DNA of 64,000 nucleotides, from NCBI GenBank assembly GCA_015207155.1, contig JADEXK010000005.1, forward strand, positions 62,001 through 126,000. The letters run 5' to 3'. The translations under genes and the position numbers were made by a program. A model generated the notes under the pieces. That model was given only the letters and a program-made list of their open reading frames with translations. It was not told the origin of the DNA and did not search any database. This document shows positions 15,567-24,214 of the stretch, piece after piece (position 1 is the first letter of the stretch; the number at the start of each line of letters is the position of its first letter). This DNA is from Nostocales cyanobacterium LEGE 11386 (GTDB lineage: Bacteria > Cyanobacteriota > Cyanobacteriia > Cyanobacteriales > Nostocaceae).

Positions 15567-16880
15567 AAAATCATCGCTTACACTTACAGTGACCCTTTAC
15601 TAGAACCTTTTCCTGATCAAGATGATTGGGGATGGGAGGTGGATCGGGTTTATCAAGATTTGGGTAAGCGAGAATCTTTTGGGCGCGCAGCACGAACGCA
15701 ATTACAACAATTATTGAGAGACTGTAAAACTGAACCAGCAGATTATCTGCTGATCCGTCGCTTGGAAGAATTGGGGGATACTGTAGAAGAAGTCAGCGAT
15801 CGCTTGAATGAACTCGAAGCAATGGGGGTAATGGTAATTGCTACTGAACAACCCTACACCTCAGAAAATTCTCAAGTCCGTGCTGATTTGTTGAAATTAT
15901 TACAAGAAATCCAACGTCAGCAGCGTAGTCGTCGCATTCGCCAAGGACACGCCCGTAGTCGTCTTGAGTCCTCACCTCCCCCAGGTAAAACTCCCTATGG
16001 TTATCGGCGTAGTAAAGATAAGTACATAATTGACCGCAGTACTTCTCCAGTGGTCAAAGATTTTTTTGAACACTTTTTACTCTACGGTTCCCTGCGGGAG
16101 GCTGTGCGTTACTTGGCGAAAAAATACGGTAAGAAAATTTCTGTCACCACTGGGCGGCGTTGGCTATCTAATCCTGTGTATCGTGGTGATACAGCTTATC
16201 TTAATCATGAAATCATTTCTGACACCCATATTCCCATAATTTCTAGGGAAGAAGCTGCTCAAGTTGACCGAATTCTTCGCCGTAACAGTCGTTTACCATC
16301 TCGGAGTGCGAGTGCGCCGCGTTCTTTAGCTGGGTTGGTTGTCTGTAGTGAGTGTCAGTCAAATATGACAGTTACCCGTGTTACCCAGCGTTCTCAAGAC
16401 AAAGAGTATCTTTATTTACGTCCTATTAACTGTGTAAATCGTCCCAAGTGTCGGGCTATTGCTTACCAAGAAGTATTAAAACAGACTATTGCAATTGTTT
16501 GTCGTGATTTACCTCTGGCGGTAGCAGGGATGAATTTTCCTCAATTGGATGCCATTAAAAATAGTTTAGGGGAAGCGATCGCCCGACAGCAAGAAATACT
16601 CCAGCAGTTACCCGCTTTAGTGGAAACTGGAATTTTGGATGCGGAAACAGCAAAGTTAAGGGCTTACAAACTCCGTACAGAAATTTCTCAACTCCAAGCA
16701 AAACTAGCAACTCTTCCCCCGGTGAACTTACGTTCTGTTGCTCAAGCGGTTTCAATTCCACAATTTTGGTTAGACTTGTCAGAAGCTGAACGCAGATTTT
16801 ATTTTCGAGAATTTATTAAACAAATTGAAATTCTTCGTCAAAATCAAGAATGGGACTTGCGAGTGATATTTATTTTTTAG
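15564..16880 (+). CDS. Large serine recombinase homologue with degenerate catalytic domain
   Basis: 438 residues. Residues 1-95 take the place of the resolvase catalytic domain; 130-240 are a recombinase domain (KTPYGYRRSKDKYIIDRS, VYRGDTAYLNHE); 262-300 a zinc ribbon (CSECQSN ... CVNRPKC); 330-395 a coiled coil. This is the layout of XisF-like large serine recombinases. The catalytic pattern Y-x-R-V-S is not present (AYTYSDPL instead) and the usual DRLxR arginine block reads RRLEELGD, so at least two active-site arginines are missing. It stands alone with no excision target visible. The start codon lies inside a heptamer repeat (15544-15566). I recall similar proteins as conserved in cyanobacteria, so it may have a non-recombining role. 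Confidence 0.8.
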   Translation: MKIIAYTYSDPLLEPFPDQDDWGWEVDRVYQDLGKRESFGRAARTQLQQLLRDCKTEPADYLLIRRLEELGDTVEEVSDRLNELEAMGVMVIATEQPYTSENSQVRADLLKLLQEIQRQQRSRRIRQGHARSRLESSPPPGKTPYGYRRSKDKYIIDRSTSPVVKDFFEHFLLYGSLREAVRYLAKKYGKKISVTTGRRWLSNPVYRGDTAYLNHEIISDTHIPIISREEAAQVDRILRRNSRLPSRSASAPRSLAGLVVCSECQSNMTVTRVTQRSQDKEYLYLRPINCVNRPKCRAIAYQEVLKQTIAIVCRDLPLAVAGMNFPQLDAIKNSLGEAIARQQEILQQLPALVETGILDAETAKLRAYKLRTEISQLQAKLATLPPVNLRSVAQAVSIPQFWLDLSEAERRFYFREFIKQIEILRQNQEWDLRVIFIF

Positions 16881-16891
16881 TTTCACTCAAA

Positions 16892-16975
16892 AGTTTGTAG
16901 TGTAAAGCCCTGACGGGCATGGCTGCGCTTACCGCGTAGGGTTCAAAAAAGGGCTAGAGCCGCTGACTACGAACT
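16892..16975. repeat. MITE-like repeat with AGTTTGTAG ends, copy A
   Basis: 84 bases with near-perfect inverted ends (AGTTTGTAG at 16892-16900, CTACGAACT at 16967-16975), an inner GCCC/GGGC hairpin and the conserved AAGGGCTAGAGCC block. Related copies lie at 21026-21083 and 55445-55510. It sits between the convergent recombinase and membrane-protein genes. Confidence 0.7.
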
Positions 16976-16992
16976 ACGAACTTAACATTAGC

Positions 16993-18591
16993 CTACTTCC
17001 CATCCTGGTCTTTACTAGAAGATGCAGGGGGTTTACCTGCATTACGGACATTGACAACTTTACCAAGTAAATCAAACCAAAAGGGCGCACCCATCGAAAT
17101 CGCAATACCACTGACAAACCAGCCAAAAATCATAGTTAAACTTTTCCAGAATGAGAAGTGATTCTTTTTGCCTAAATTCCAATCAATTTGCTGTTCTAAA
17201 TTAATTGTAGTCCAACCAATTGGTAAGGCAACATCTGCTAAAACTTGTTCAGTTTGCTTTTTCAAAAGCTCTAAATCTCCGGATGGATTATTAGTATTTT
17301 GTTGCACTATTTGTCCAGCATTATTAACAATGGCAATACGTACAGAAGAATCTTTTGATAATCTGCTGGCAATATGAAATGCATCAGCATTGGCAATAAT
17401 TGCAATGCCAAAACCAATTAAAAGTGCTACTCCTTTGGCATTTCTTCTGTAAACGCCAGCAGCCCGATCCATTGATTTATCAAACGTATTTTCTATTTCT
17501 CGTTGTAATATATAAATTCCTTCTTCTGTAGTTTTAGCTTTTGTTTGGGCACGCTTGGCTAACATCGCCATGTTGGTTACTACAGATTGCGGCAGCTTTT
17601 GTCTAAAATCTTGGAGTTTTTCACTAAAGTATTGAAAGGTTTTATAGGCTTCACTATTTTGGTCTTGAAATTCGTTGACAAAACCTTGGTGAACATCACT
17701 ACCTATATTAATTAATTGCACAACTTCGTTAATATTAGGACGTAAGCCTTTGAGAGAAATAGTCTGTTCAATATTATCAAATAAGTCTTGTCGGCAAAAT
17801 CTCAGCCTTTGTAATGTTTTAATAGCAAATTCATCTTCTGGTATATCTGACTGAAAGACTTCTATGTATCTATCAAGACTTTGTGCCATGCGACTCATGC
17901 TAGTTACTAAGTCGGTCTTGTTATTTTGGAAATCTTCAACAATTTTTGCAAAACTTTGTTCAATAATGACTGTAAATTCTTGGTGGATTTCAACTGAAAA
18001 CTTAGTTACATGGTCATCAATATTATTTACCTGATTATGAAATTTTAATAAAATACTTTGTATTTCATGTAATTGTTCATCTTTAAAATTGATAAACCTT
18101 GATTCAGTTAATTTTTGCACAAGTATTGGTATTCCCAACGTATCTAGTAAAGTGGTAGCAAAAGTTTCCCCAGGAATATAAGACGGTGCGCTGTGTTTAA
18201 TTTGGTCATCGTTGATATTTCCTTTCTCATCTTGTGTATATCCAAAAATACTTTTAGTTCTTTTTTCTCCAGATAAGGAAAATCTTACTGGAAGAGATGA
18301 TAAGAACCAAACCAACTTGCGAGGTAAAGTCGTTAAGAATCCTTTTGCTTCTTGATTAACACTTTTTAGTAAAGGATGGTTGTATAAATCATTAACCAGG
18401 TTGATCACGCTGTCATCTTCTGATTTAGTTACATCACCTGCTATCAGTACTTCAATTGACTTTTTTAAGTGGACAGCACGCCACTGTAAAACCGTAGTAA
18501 TCAATTCCTGAATCTCGGAAGCTAACAAGCTTAAAATTAAGTAAATAAAAATTAACCCAATCGTTATATCTAAGATAAAAGGTAAACTCAT
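16993..18591 (-). CDS. Conserved cyanobacterial membrane protein of unknown function
   Basis: 532 residues from ATG (complement of 18589-18591), chosen because GAGGA lies 8-9 bases upstream; an in-frame TTG five codons earlier falls at that site. One N-terminal transmembrane segment (residues 7-28), a long soluble region of about 350 residues that looks helical and coiled (LHEIQSILLKFHNQVNNIDD, SRMAQSLDRYIEVF), then a hydrophobic segment GVALLIGFGIAIIANADAF near 390-410 and another pair near the C-terminus (MIFGWFVSGIAISMGAPFWF). It ends in a charged Lys/Ser tail. No enzymatic motif recognised. Its topology suggests a membrane-anchored scaffold; function unknown. Confidence 0.75.
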   Translation of the reverse strand: MSLPFILDITIGLIFIYLILSLLASEIQELITTVLQWRAVHLKKSIEVLIAGDVTKSEDDSVINLVNDLYNHPLLKSVNQEAKGFLTTLPRKLVWFLSSLPVRFSLSGEKRTKSIFGYTQDEKGNINDDQIKHSAPSYIPGETFATTLLDTLGIPILVQKLTESRFINFKDEQLHEIQSILLKFHNQVNNIDDHVTKFSVEIHQEFTVIIEQSFAKIVEDFQNNKTDLVTSMSRMAQSLDRYIEVFQSDIPEDEFAIKTLQRLRFCRQDLFDNIEQTISLKGLRPNINEVVQLINIGSDVHQGFVNEFQDQNSEAYKTFQYFSEKLQDFRQKLPQSVVTNMAMLAKRAQTKAKTTEEGIYILQREIENTFDKSMDRAAGVYRRNAKGVALLIGFGIAIIANADAFHIASRLSKDSSVRIAIVNNAGQIVQQNTNNPSGDLELLKKQTEQVLADVALPIGWTTINLEQQIDWNLGKKNHFSFWKSLTMIFGWFVSGIAISMGAPFWFDLLGKVVNVRNAGKPPASSSKDQDGK

Positions 18592-18846
18592 TAACAAATT
18601 CCTCAATAAGTGGTTAACACATCCTGGTTGGTCTTATTTGTATCATTTTTATCAAAGAATGATTGTTAAAAAAATTGAAAAAACTCAGGCAAATTTCTCC
18701 AAGAAATTATCGCTGTCCAGAGAAAATTGAGCTAACCTGGGAACTTAGCAATTGTAGGAACACATGTTGTTACTGGGTGGCAGCATTAGAGATTCACTTT
18801 GGTCTCTATGTAATCAAACCAGCAAGTAAAATGATTATCATAGAAT

Positions 18847-20466
18847 ATGCAAGAAGGAAGCTTTATTTGGGGTCATCTAGAAAAACAGCATCGCGCAGTT
18901 AGCAAATGGATTGATCGGGTATGGCTAATAGTGCTACTTTTGGGAGCATTGTTGCTGTTTAGTATTAATCTAGGGGGATTACCACTGCAAGATTGGGATG
19001 AAGGTACCCTCGCCCAAGTTGCCCGAGAAATTTGGAGTGCCCCACCAGATTCCATGCGATGGCTTTACCCGACGTTAGGAGGTGAACCTTATCATCACAA
19101 ACCTCCCCTAATGCATTGGCTAATTGCTGGGGCTTATTCCTTAGGCGGCGTGAATGAATGGACAACACGCTTACCCGGCTCAATTTTAACAGCGATATCC
19201 GTACCATTGCTGTATTGCATTGGGCGAGAACTATTTCGTCAACGTTGGGCAGCTATATATAGTGCCTTGATTTACCTGACAATGCTGCCCGTAGTGCGTC
19301 ATGGAAGATTGGCGATTTTGGACGGGGCAGTGGTAAGTTTTTTGATGGTGATGATGTTGTGCGTATTGCGATCGCGCCGTGATTTACGTTATTGCCTTGG
19401 TATTGGCATCGGTTTTGGGTTAATTTGCCTTACTCAAGGGCTATTAGGCATATTTCTAGGTGCAGTTGTAATTGTATTTCTGTTTTGGGATACACCAAGA
19501 TTGCTCACCAATTATTATCTGTGGGTAGCCATCTTAATTGGTGTTTTACCTGTAGCTGCTTGGTATAGCGCCCAACTGATCCATTATGGTCACAGTTTTA
19601 TCCAGGTAGGCTTGATCAATCAATCCCTCAGCCGCATAGGGACAGTTGCTGACAGCAAGTCTGCACAACCCTGGTACTACATCCTGGAAATTCTCAAATG
19701 GACATGGCCTTGGTTAGTTTTTTTACCCCAAACTTTGCGCTTAATCTGGGAAAATCGCAACCTGAGCTGGGCTAAACTCCTACTGGTATGGAGTAGTGTT
19801 TATTTGCTAATTATTTCCTGCATGGGCACAAAACTTCCTTGGTACATCTTCCCGATTTATCCCAGTTTAGCCTTGGCTTTTGGTGCCCAGTTAGCAGAGA
19901 CAGAAAATTTGCCGATCTTCTCGTCCTATCCACGTACTTGGGTGGCTGGTTTATCGATACTGGCTGTGGTAGCTTCTGCTAGTAGCATTTACTTTAGTGG
20001 CGGTTCAGAACCAACAACCGACTTACAGCTAATTTTTGCAGCCGTAGCTTTAACTATGACGTTAGCAGCCATCTTGGCAGAACGAGGCGACGGGCAATTC
20101 CTGAAAATTTTGTTTTGGGGAAGTTATATTTCGCTATTGCTGTTGATGAAATCTAACTACTGGGCTTGGGAATTATGGGAAGCCTATCCGGTTAAACCAG
20201 TTGCTGCCATGATATCGCGAGCAGATCCCACTGTGAGGAAGATTTATACATCTTTTCCCTACCATCGACCCTCATTAGATTTTTATAGCGATCGCACCAT
20301 TATTCCCGCTACTGTTGGTGAACTGCAATATTATTGGCACTACACTGCACAACCCTACTTCCTACTGAATGCATCTGATATCAAAAAACTCCAACTAGAA
20401 TCAATGAAGTTGATTGATCAAGCTCAAGATTGGACACTGATTACAAAAGATACTAATCGGTTGTAA
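18847..20466 (+). CDS. Family 39 glycosyltransferase (ArnT/PMT-like), membrane
   Basis: 539 residues with about ten to twelve transmembrane helices. The first luminal/periplasmic loop carries the GT39/ArnT signature: LPLQDWDEGTLAQVAREIW with the catalytic-type Asp-Glu pair, then EPYHHKPPLMHWLIA. Members transfer sugars from polyprenyl phosphate to proteins or lipids. Which acceptor is used here cannot be told. The C-terminal 140 residues are less hydrophobic and end in a soluble domain. No Shine-Dalgarno is obvious. Stands alone; possible link to envelope modification by family only. Confidence 0.88.
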   Translation: MQEGSFIWGHLEKQHRAVSKWIDRVWLIVLLLGALLLFSINLGGLPLQDWDEGTLAQVAREIWSAPPDSMRWLYPTLGGEPYHHKPPLMHWLIAGAYSLGGVNEWTTRLPGSILTAISVPLLYCIGRELFRQRWAAIYSALIYLTMLPVVRHGRLAILDGAVVSFLMVMMLCVLRSRRDLRYCLGIGIGFGLICLTQGLLGIFLGAVVIVFLFWDTPRLLTNYYLWVAILIGVLPVAAWYSAQLIHYGHSFIQVGLINQSLSRIGTVADSKSAQPWYYILEILKWTWPWLVFLPQTLRLIWENRNLSWAKLLLVWSSVYLLIISCMGTKLPWYIFPIYPSLALAFGAQLAETENLPIFSSYPRTWVAGLSILAVVASASSIYFSGGSEPTTDLQLIFAAVALTMTLAAILAERGDGQFLKILFWGSYISLLLLMKSNYWAWELWEAYPVKPVAAMISRADPTVRKIYTSFPYHRPSLDFYSDRTIIPATVGELQYYWHYTAQPYFLLNASDIKKLQLESMKLIDQAQDWTLITKDTNRL

Positions 20467-20560
20467 GGAAGATGAGGGAGATGAGGAAGATGAGGGAGAT
20501 GAGGAAGTATTTTACTTTTGTTCATGACCCCTTGTCCCCTTGTCCCCTCGTCCCCTTCCA
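20467..20560. repeat. Two adjacent tandem repeats (purine-rich and pyrimidine-rich)
   Basis: From 20467 a 9-base purine unit (GATGAGGGA or GATGAGGAA) repeats four to five times. From 20526 a pyrimidine unit (CCCCTTGT, CCCCTTGT, CCCCTCGT, CCCCTTCC) repeats four times. They fill the gap between convergent genes and could partly pair with each other in RNA. Confidence 0.7.
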
Positions 20561-20564
20561 CTCC

Positions 20565-20936
20565 CTATTCCCCTTCTTTAATTTCCTCCGTTGTGGGAAG
20601 TTGCTGGTCGTAGTTTGTGCTTTGCTCAGTTATAGTCATCATGCCTACGAAAATAGCAACCCCCACAGCCAAGCTTAATACAGGACGCTTGATCAGGATA
20701 AAATCTCGTATAATTCTAGCTAAAGGACTGCTTTGACGGCGTAGTGCCGAACATATCATTATTTGTTTGAGCGTAAACGGATCGCGCACATAATGGCCAC
20801 TGCGACAGACTACTAGTCTTTGCTGACAATAAGGACAGCTAAACAAGCCAATGTATGTCTTGGCTTGTCTGTGCTTGGCATTTCTTTGGCAAATTGGGCA
20901 ACTAACATAATGATTATCAAAGGTGTGTATATTCAT
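20565..20936 (-). CDS. Small zinc-ribbon membrane protein
   Basis: 123 residues. Two CxxC knuckles, Cys13/Cys16 (CPIC) and Cys34/Cys37 (CPYC), form a likely zinc ribbon at the N-terminus. A single transmembrane segment RPVLSLAVGVAIFVGMMTI is near residues 84-102, followed by an acidic tail. Between them lies a basic region (ALRRQSSPLARIIRDFILIKR). No family name recognised, but the conserved layout looks real and the frame has no rival. Function unknown. Confidence 0.7.
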   Translation of the reverse strand: MNIHTFDNHYVSCPICQRNAKHRQAKTYIGLFSCPYCQQRLVVCRSGHYVRDPFTLKQIMICSALRRQSSPLARIIRDFILIKRPVLSLAVGVAIFVGMMTITEQSTNYDQQLPTTEEIKEGE

Positions 20937-21489
20937 TTACCTCGTCCGCCTAGTCCATTTATGCGCTCTATAACAATAGCTATACAATATTGAATCTTGA
21001 AGGAATGCTGAGTAGTCGGTCAATAAGTTCGTAGTCAGGACTTTAGTCCTGGGCTTGAAGGCTGAGAGCAATCACTACAAACTCCGCAAAGTTTGTTTGG
21101 CGAACTAGTAGTATTCTTACTCAGTACTTAGAAAGGCACTTAGCACTTTTTCAGGTCGCAACACGAGTATAGCTAGATTTGAGTGAGGATGGCTCCTGTT
21201 TACTTTTGGCCTATAGTGCGTCCGCTAAGTTCACAGATCCTATATTTTATCTACAGATAATAAATTTGCATTTCCTCGCATCTTAACTAGCGATTGTTGA
21301 CCATTAATTATTAATTCTCTCCTATTTAACCATTCCTATGATAAAAATTTTGAGCCAAAGAATGTTTTTTAACCAAAGCTTTGTAAAGCTATCAAGTCAA
21401 ATTTACTTGTCTGGTTGATAAAGAATGGCTCACAATGTGAAATAACAGGTAAAAATTTAAATTTTTTCTTACATTTACCCCGCCTCTCC
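20937..21489. other. Divergent intergenic region
   Basis: 553 bases between the zinc-ribbon gene (minus) and the CLC gene (plus). It holds a MITE-like repeat (21026-21083) and, near 21115-21145, STRR-like CTCAGTACTTAG/GCACTTAGCACT units. An in-frame TTG extension of the CLC gene to 21415 is considered unlikely. No promoter resolved. Confidence 0.5.
21026..21083. repeat. MITE-like repeat with AGTTCGTAGT ends, copy B
   Basis: 58 bases. Inverted ends AGTTCGTAGT (21026-21035) and ACTACAAACT (21074-21083), with an inner hairpin AGGACT/AGTCCT (21037-21042/21045-21050) and a GGGCTTGAAGGCTGAGAGC block related to copies A and C. Confidence 0.65.
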
Positions 21490-23361
21490 ATGACTCTCTT
21501 GCCTCCCACCGAACTAAGGAAGGTAACGGAACAACCTACCCTTCCTACATCTTCTGCTCGTTTAACGCACCTCATTAACCGTTTTCAACTATCCCCAGAA
21601 ACTGTTGTGCTATTTTTAGCCTTACTAATTGGCGGTGGTACTGGAATGGGTGTAGTCACGTTTCACTATTTGATCGAGCTGATTCATCACCTGATGCTGG
21701 CAAATTTTATGAGTGCAATTAGTGTCTGGGGTGCTTGGACTTTAGCTTTTGTGCCCATACTGGGTGGATTAATTGTTGGATTAATGCGCTGGTATGCTCA
21801 AGATTTTGGCCCTGGCCTTTCATCTTTAATTGCTGCCTCCCAAGGAACAGAAATTAAGCAACAATTACGACCAGTGACGAAGATGCTGGCTGCTTCTGTT
21901 TCTTTGGGGAGTGGTGCTTCTTTGGGATCTGAGGGGCCAAGTGTAGAAATTGGGGCAAATTTTGGGATGCTATTGTCTGTAATCCTGAAAGTATCTCAAG
22001 AGCGACAGCGATTACTTTTAGGTGCTGGCGCTGCGGCTGGGTTAGCGGCTGGATTTAATGCTCCCATTGCGGGAGTATTTTTTGCTCTCGAAGTGGTGAT
22101 GGGGGCAACATCTTTTGCCACTTCTGCTGTGAGTGTAGTTCTTTTAGCCGCAGTCGTAGCGGCATTAATTGCTCAAATTGGTTTGGGGGCGCAACCTGCT
22201 TTTGCTTTACCTGTTTACCAAGTCCGCAGTCTTTTGGAATTACCGCTTTATCTGGGTTTGGGTTTAGGGGCAAGTTTAGTTTCTCTAACTTATACACAAT
22301 CAGTGCGTTTGGCCAAGAGCGGCTTTGCTGGTTTAATTCCGGGGTTTGACTTTTTGGGACGCATTCCTAAACCCATTCATCCCCTAATTGGTGGCATTAT
22401 CCTCGGTGCAGTAGCTTGGCGATTCCCGCAAATTTTAGGTATTGGTTATGAAACTGTGGAAGCCATGCTTCAGGATGTGGAGTTTTCTTTGCACCTATTA
22501 GTTGTCTTGTTGGTTGTCAAGCTGGTGATGACTGCCATCAGTGCTGGTAGTGGTTTTGTGGGTGGTTTATTTGCACCAGCAATGTTTTTAGGTGCTTCGT
22601 TTGGATCTGCTTATGCCAAAATTGTCACCCTTGTATTTCCGGCTGTTGGTGAACTGATGGCGGCTCCCCCAGCTTATGCAATGGTAGGTATGGCAGCAGT
22701 TTTAGCTGCGAGTGTGAGAGCGCCGTTAACAGCGATTTTGATGCTATTTGAATTAACCCGTGATTACCGGATTGTTTTACCTTTAATGGCAGCAGTGGGT
22801 TTAAGTGTGTGGCTCATAGAGCGGATTAAGCCAAACTTTAACTCTAATTCTAATCTGCAACAAATTGGTCTTGCTGAATTGAAAGATAAACAAGCAGAAA
22901 TTGTGCAGCAAATCTTGGTAGAAGATGCTATGCTACCTTGCCCAAAAAAATTGCCTGCAACCTTAGGAGTGTTAGAAGCTGCTATGGAAATGACACGCGA
23001 TCGCTGTCGTAGTGCTTTAGTAATTGATCAAGCAGAACAATTAATTGGTATTGTGTCTTTAGAAGATATTAACCAAGTTCTTTCTCTATGGCAAAATTAT
23101 CCGAATTCCTCAACTGAAATTCAGATTAATTTATCCCATCAAACTGTCATCGATATTTGTACTACCGAAATTCTCTATGCTTGGCGGGATGAGTTGTTAT
23201 CTGAAGCTTTAGACCGCATGACACTGCGAGGTTTACATCAGTTACCTGTGGTCGCACGAGATAACCATGAGCGGATTTTAGGCTTGCTAGAACGGGAGCA
23301 AATTGCCTTAACATGCAGTTTGGCAGTAACGCGCAAGGCACTTCAATACTTTAGTCATTAG
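21490..23361 (+). CDS. CLC-family chloride channel/transporter with CBS pair
   Basis: 623 residues from ATG 21490. CLC signatures: GSGASLGSEGPSVEIG (selectivity filter with the gating glutamate), GLAAGFNAPIAGVFFALEVV and GFVGGLFAPAMFLGA (the GxFxP-type filter). About 16 helical segments, then two CBS domains (about 465-600; VEDAMLPCPKKLPATLGVLE, RCRSALVIDQAEQLIGIV, LHQLPVVARDN) that usually sense nucleotides. The position of the proton glutamate of E. coli ClcA (Glu203) is Val202 here, as in animal Cl- channels, which argues for a channel or uncoupled transport. The last codons lie inside a heptamer repeat that supplies the stop. Cytoplasmic membrane. Confidence 0.93.
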   Translation: MTLLPPTELRKVTEQPTLPTSSARLTHLINRFQLSPETVVLFLALLIGGGTGMGVVTFHYLIELIHHLMLANFMSAISVWGAWTLAFVPILGGLIVGLMRWYAQDFGPGLSSLIAASQGTEIKQQLRPVTKMLAASVSLGSGASLGSEGPSVEIGANFGMLLSVILKVSQERQRLLLGAGAAAGLAAGFNAPIAGVFFALEVVMGATSFATSAVSVVLLAAVVAALIAQIGLGAQPAFALPVYQVRSLLELPLYLGLGLGASLVSLTYTQSVRLAKSGFAGLIPGFDFLGRIPKPIHPLIGGIILGAVAWRFPQILGIGYETVEAMLQDVEFSLHLLVVLLVVKLVMTAISAGSGFVGGLFAPAMFLGASFGSAYAKIVTLVFPAVGELMAAPPAYAMVGMAAVLAASVRAPLTAILMLFELTRDYRIVLPLMAAVGLSVWLIERIKPNFNSNSNLQQIGLAELKDKQAEIVQQILVEDAMLPCPKKLPATLGVLEAAMEMTRDRCRSALVIDQAEQLIGIVSLEDINQVLSLWQNYPNSSTEIQINLSHQTVIDICTTEILYAWRDELLSEALDRMTLRGLHQLPVVARDNHERILGLLEREQIALTCSLAVTRKALQYFSH

Positions 23362-23423
23362 TTATTGGTCATTAGTCAGTAGTCAGTGGAAAAATCAACA
23401 ACTGACAACTGACAACTGACAAC
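23351..23423. repeat. STRR heptamer arrays in inverted arrangement
   Basis: TTAGTCA/TTAGTTA/TTGGTCA/TTAGTCA/GTAGTCA run from 23351, and AACTGAC units run from about 23399 to 23421. The two arrays are roughly complementary and could fold as a long hairpin between the convergent CLC and cyAbrB genes, possibly acting as a two-way terminator. The first unit supplies the CLC stop codon. Confidence 0.7.
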
Positions 23424-23843
23424 TTATGAAGCTGTGGCTTCTATGACTTCAAGCTCTTCCTTCTCATCTGCATCTACTTGCCTGAGACGAATGTGCTTTT
23501 TCCCTAAGGTGATGAGAAACTCATCTCCTGGTTTAAGATTCATCTGTTTTGTATAAGCTGAACCTATCAGTAAGTTACCATTTGATTGCACACTAATTCT
23601 ATAGCTAGCGCTGCGTCCACCCCGTCCATTAGCACTGGGTGTACTGTCCAATTGAATGCCTTCGGCGTCAATGAGGGCATTTAAAAATTTCATCATATTG
23701 ACGCGCTCTATACCATTTTTGGTAACGGTATAGTAGCCGCACTGCTTGGCCTTTTCTTCTTTGCTAAGGTTCTCTAGCTCTTTGACTTTTTTGAGCAGTT
23801 CTTCACCGACTAGCGGTTCTATTTTTTTCTGTTTAGGCATCAA
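23424..23843 (-). CDS. cyAbrB-type transcriptional regulator
   Basis: 139 residues, the usual size for cyanobacterial AbrB-like regulators (CalA/CalB group). Segments QCGYYTVTKNGIERVNMMKF, LDSTPSANGRGGRSASYR and IGSAYTKQMNLKPGDEF are typical; the AbrB DNA-binding fold is C-terminal in this group. Known members regulate nitrogen, carbon and hydrogenase genes and are nearly ubiquitous in cyanobacteria. Clade 1 or 2 could not be assigned by eye. It faces away from the Rrf2 gene across a 371-base gap that holds a 14-base palindrome. Confidence 0.92.
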   Translation of the reverse strand: MMPKQKKIEPLVGEELLKKVKELENLSKEEKAKQCGYYTVTKNGIERVNMMKFLNALIDAEGIQLDSTPSANGRGGRSASYRISVQSNGNLLIGSAYTKQMNLKPGDEFLITLGKKHIRLRQVDADEKEELEVIEATAS

Positions 23844-24214
23844 CTTAGATAGAAAATGAATGGTTGAAGTAGTTGAATCGATTTTATTTTAGCTGACATT
23901 GAGCTAATAAGAACAGAATCCTTTAGTTTTTATCTCAGCCTTGCCAAGTATATTACACTGATAGACAAAATTGTTGCACAATTATCAATATTGTCAAAAC
24001 AATCTATTTTTTAGAATGCTGATAACTATATATAGTTTGTGAATCACTGCTAGACTATATTTGTTTAAGTTTCCTAAAGCTGTGCGAAAAAGTCGTCTAT
24101 TTGGTCAACTTGATAATCAAAGCAGAGGATGATAAGCAAAACTGATCCCTGAGTCATTATTTACAGGTCAGTGGTCAATAGAAAACAACTGATCAATCAA
24201 CAAAGCTTGTCAGC
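23844..24214. other. Divergent regulatory region between cyAbrB and Rrf2 genes
   Basis: 371 AT-rich bases holding both promoters of two transcriptional regulators. A perfect palindrome AACTATATATAGTT lies at 24024-24037. Near 24165-24200 short repeats of the type TCAGTGGTCAATAG/ACTGATCAATCA precede the Rrf2 gene. No firm -10/-35 call. Confidence 0.45.
24024..24037. promoter_or_regulatory. Palindrome, candidate operator
   Basis: A perfect 14-base palindrome AACTATATATAGTT, about 180 bases from either start codon, between two divergently transcribed regulator genes. It could be an operator for one of them, or chance in AT-rich DNA. Confidence 0.25.

Noticed and set aside
18663..18902. 79-codon frame before the GT39 gene
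   Set aside because: Cysteine/arginine-rich without a ribosome site and overlapping the real gene start; treated as chance.
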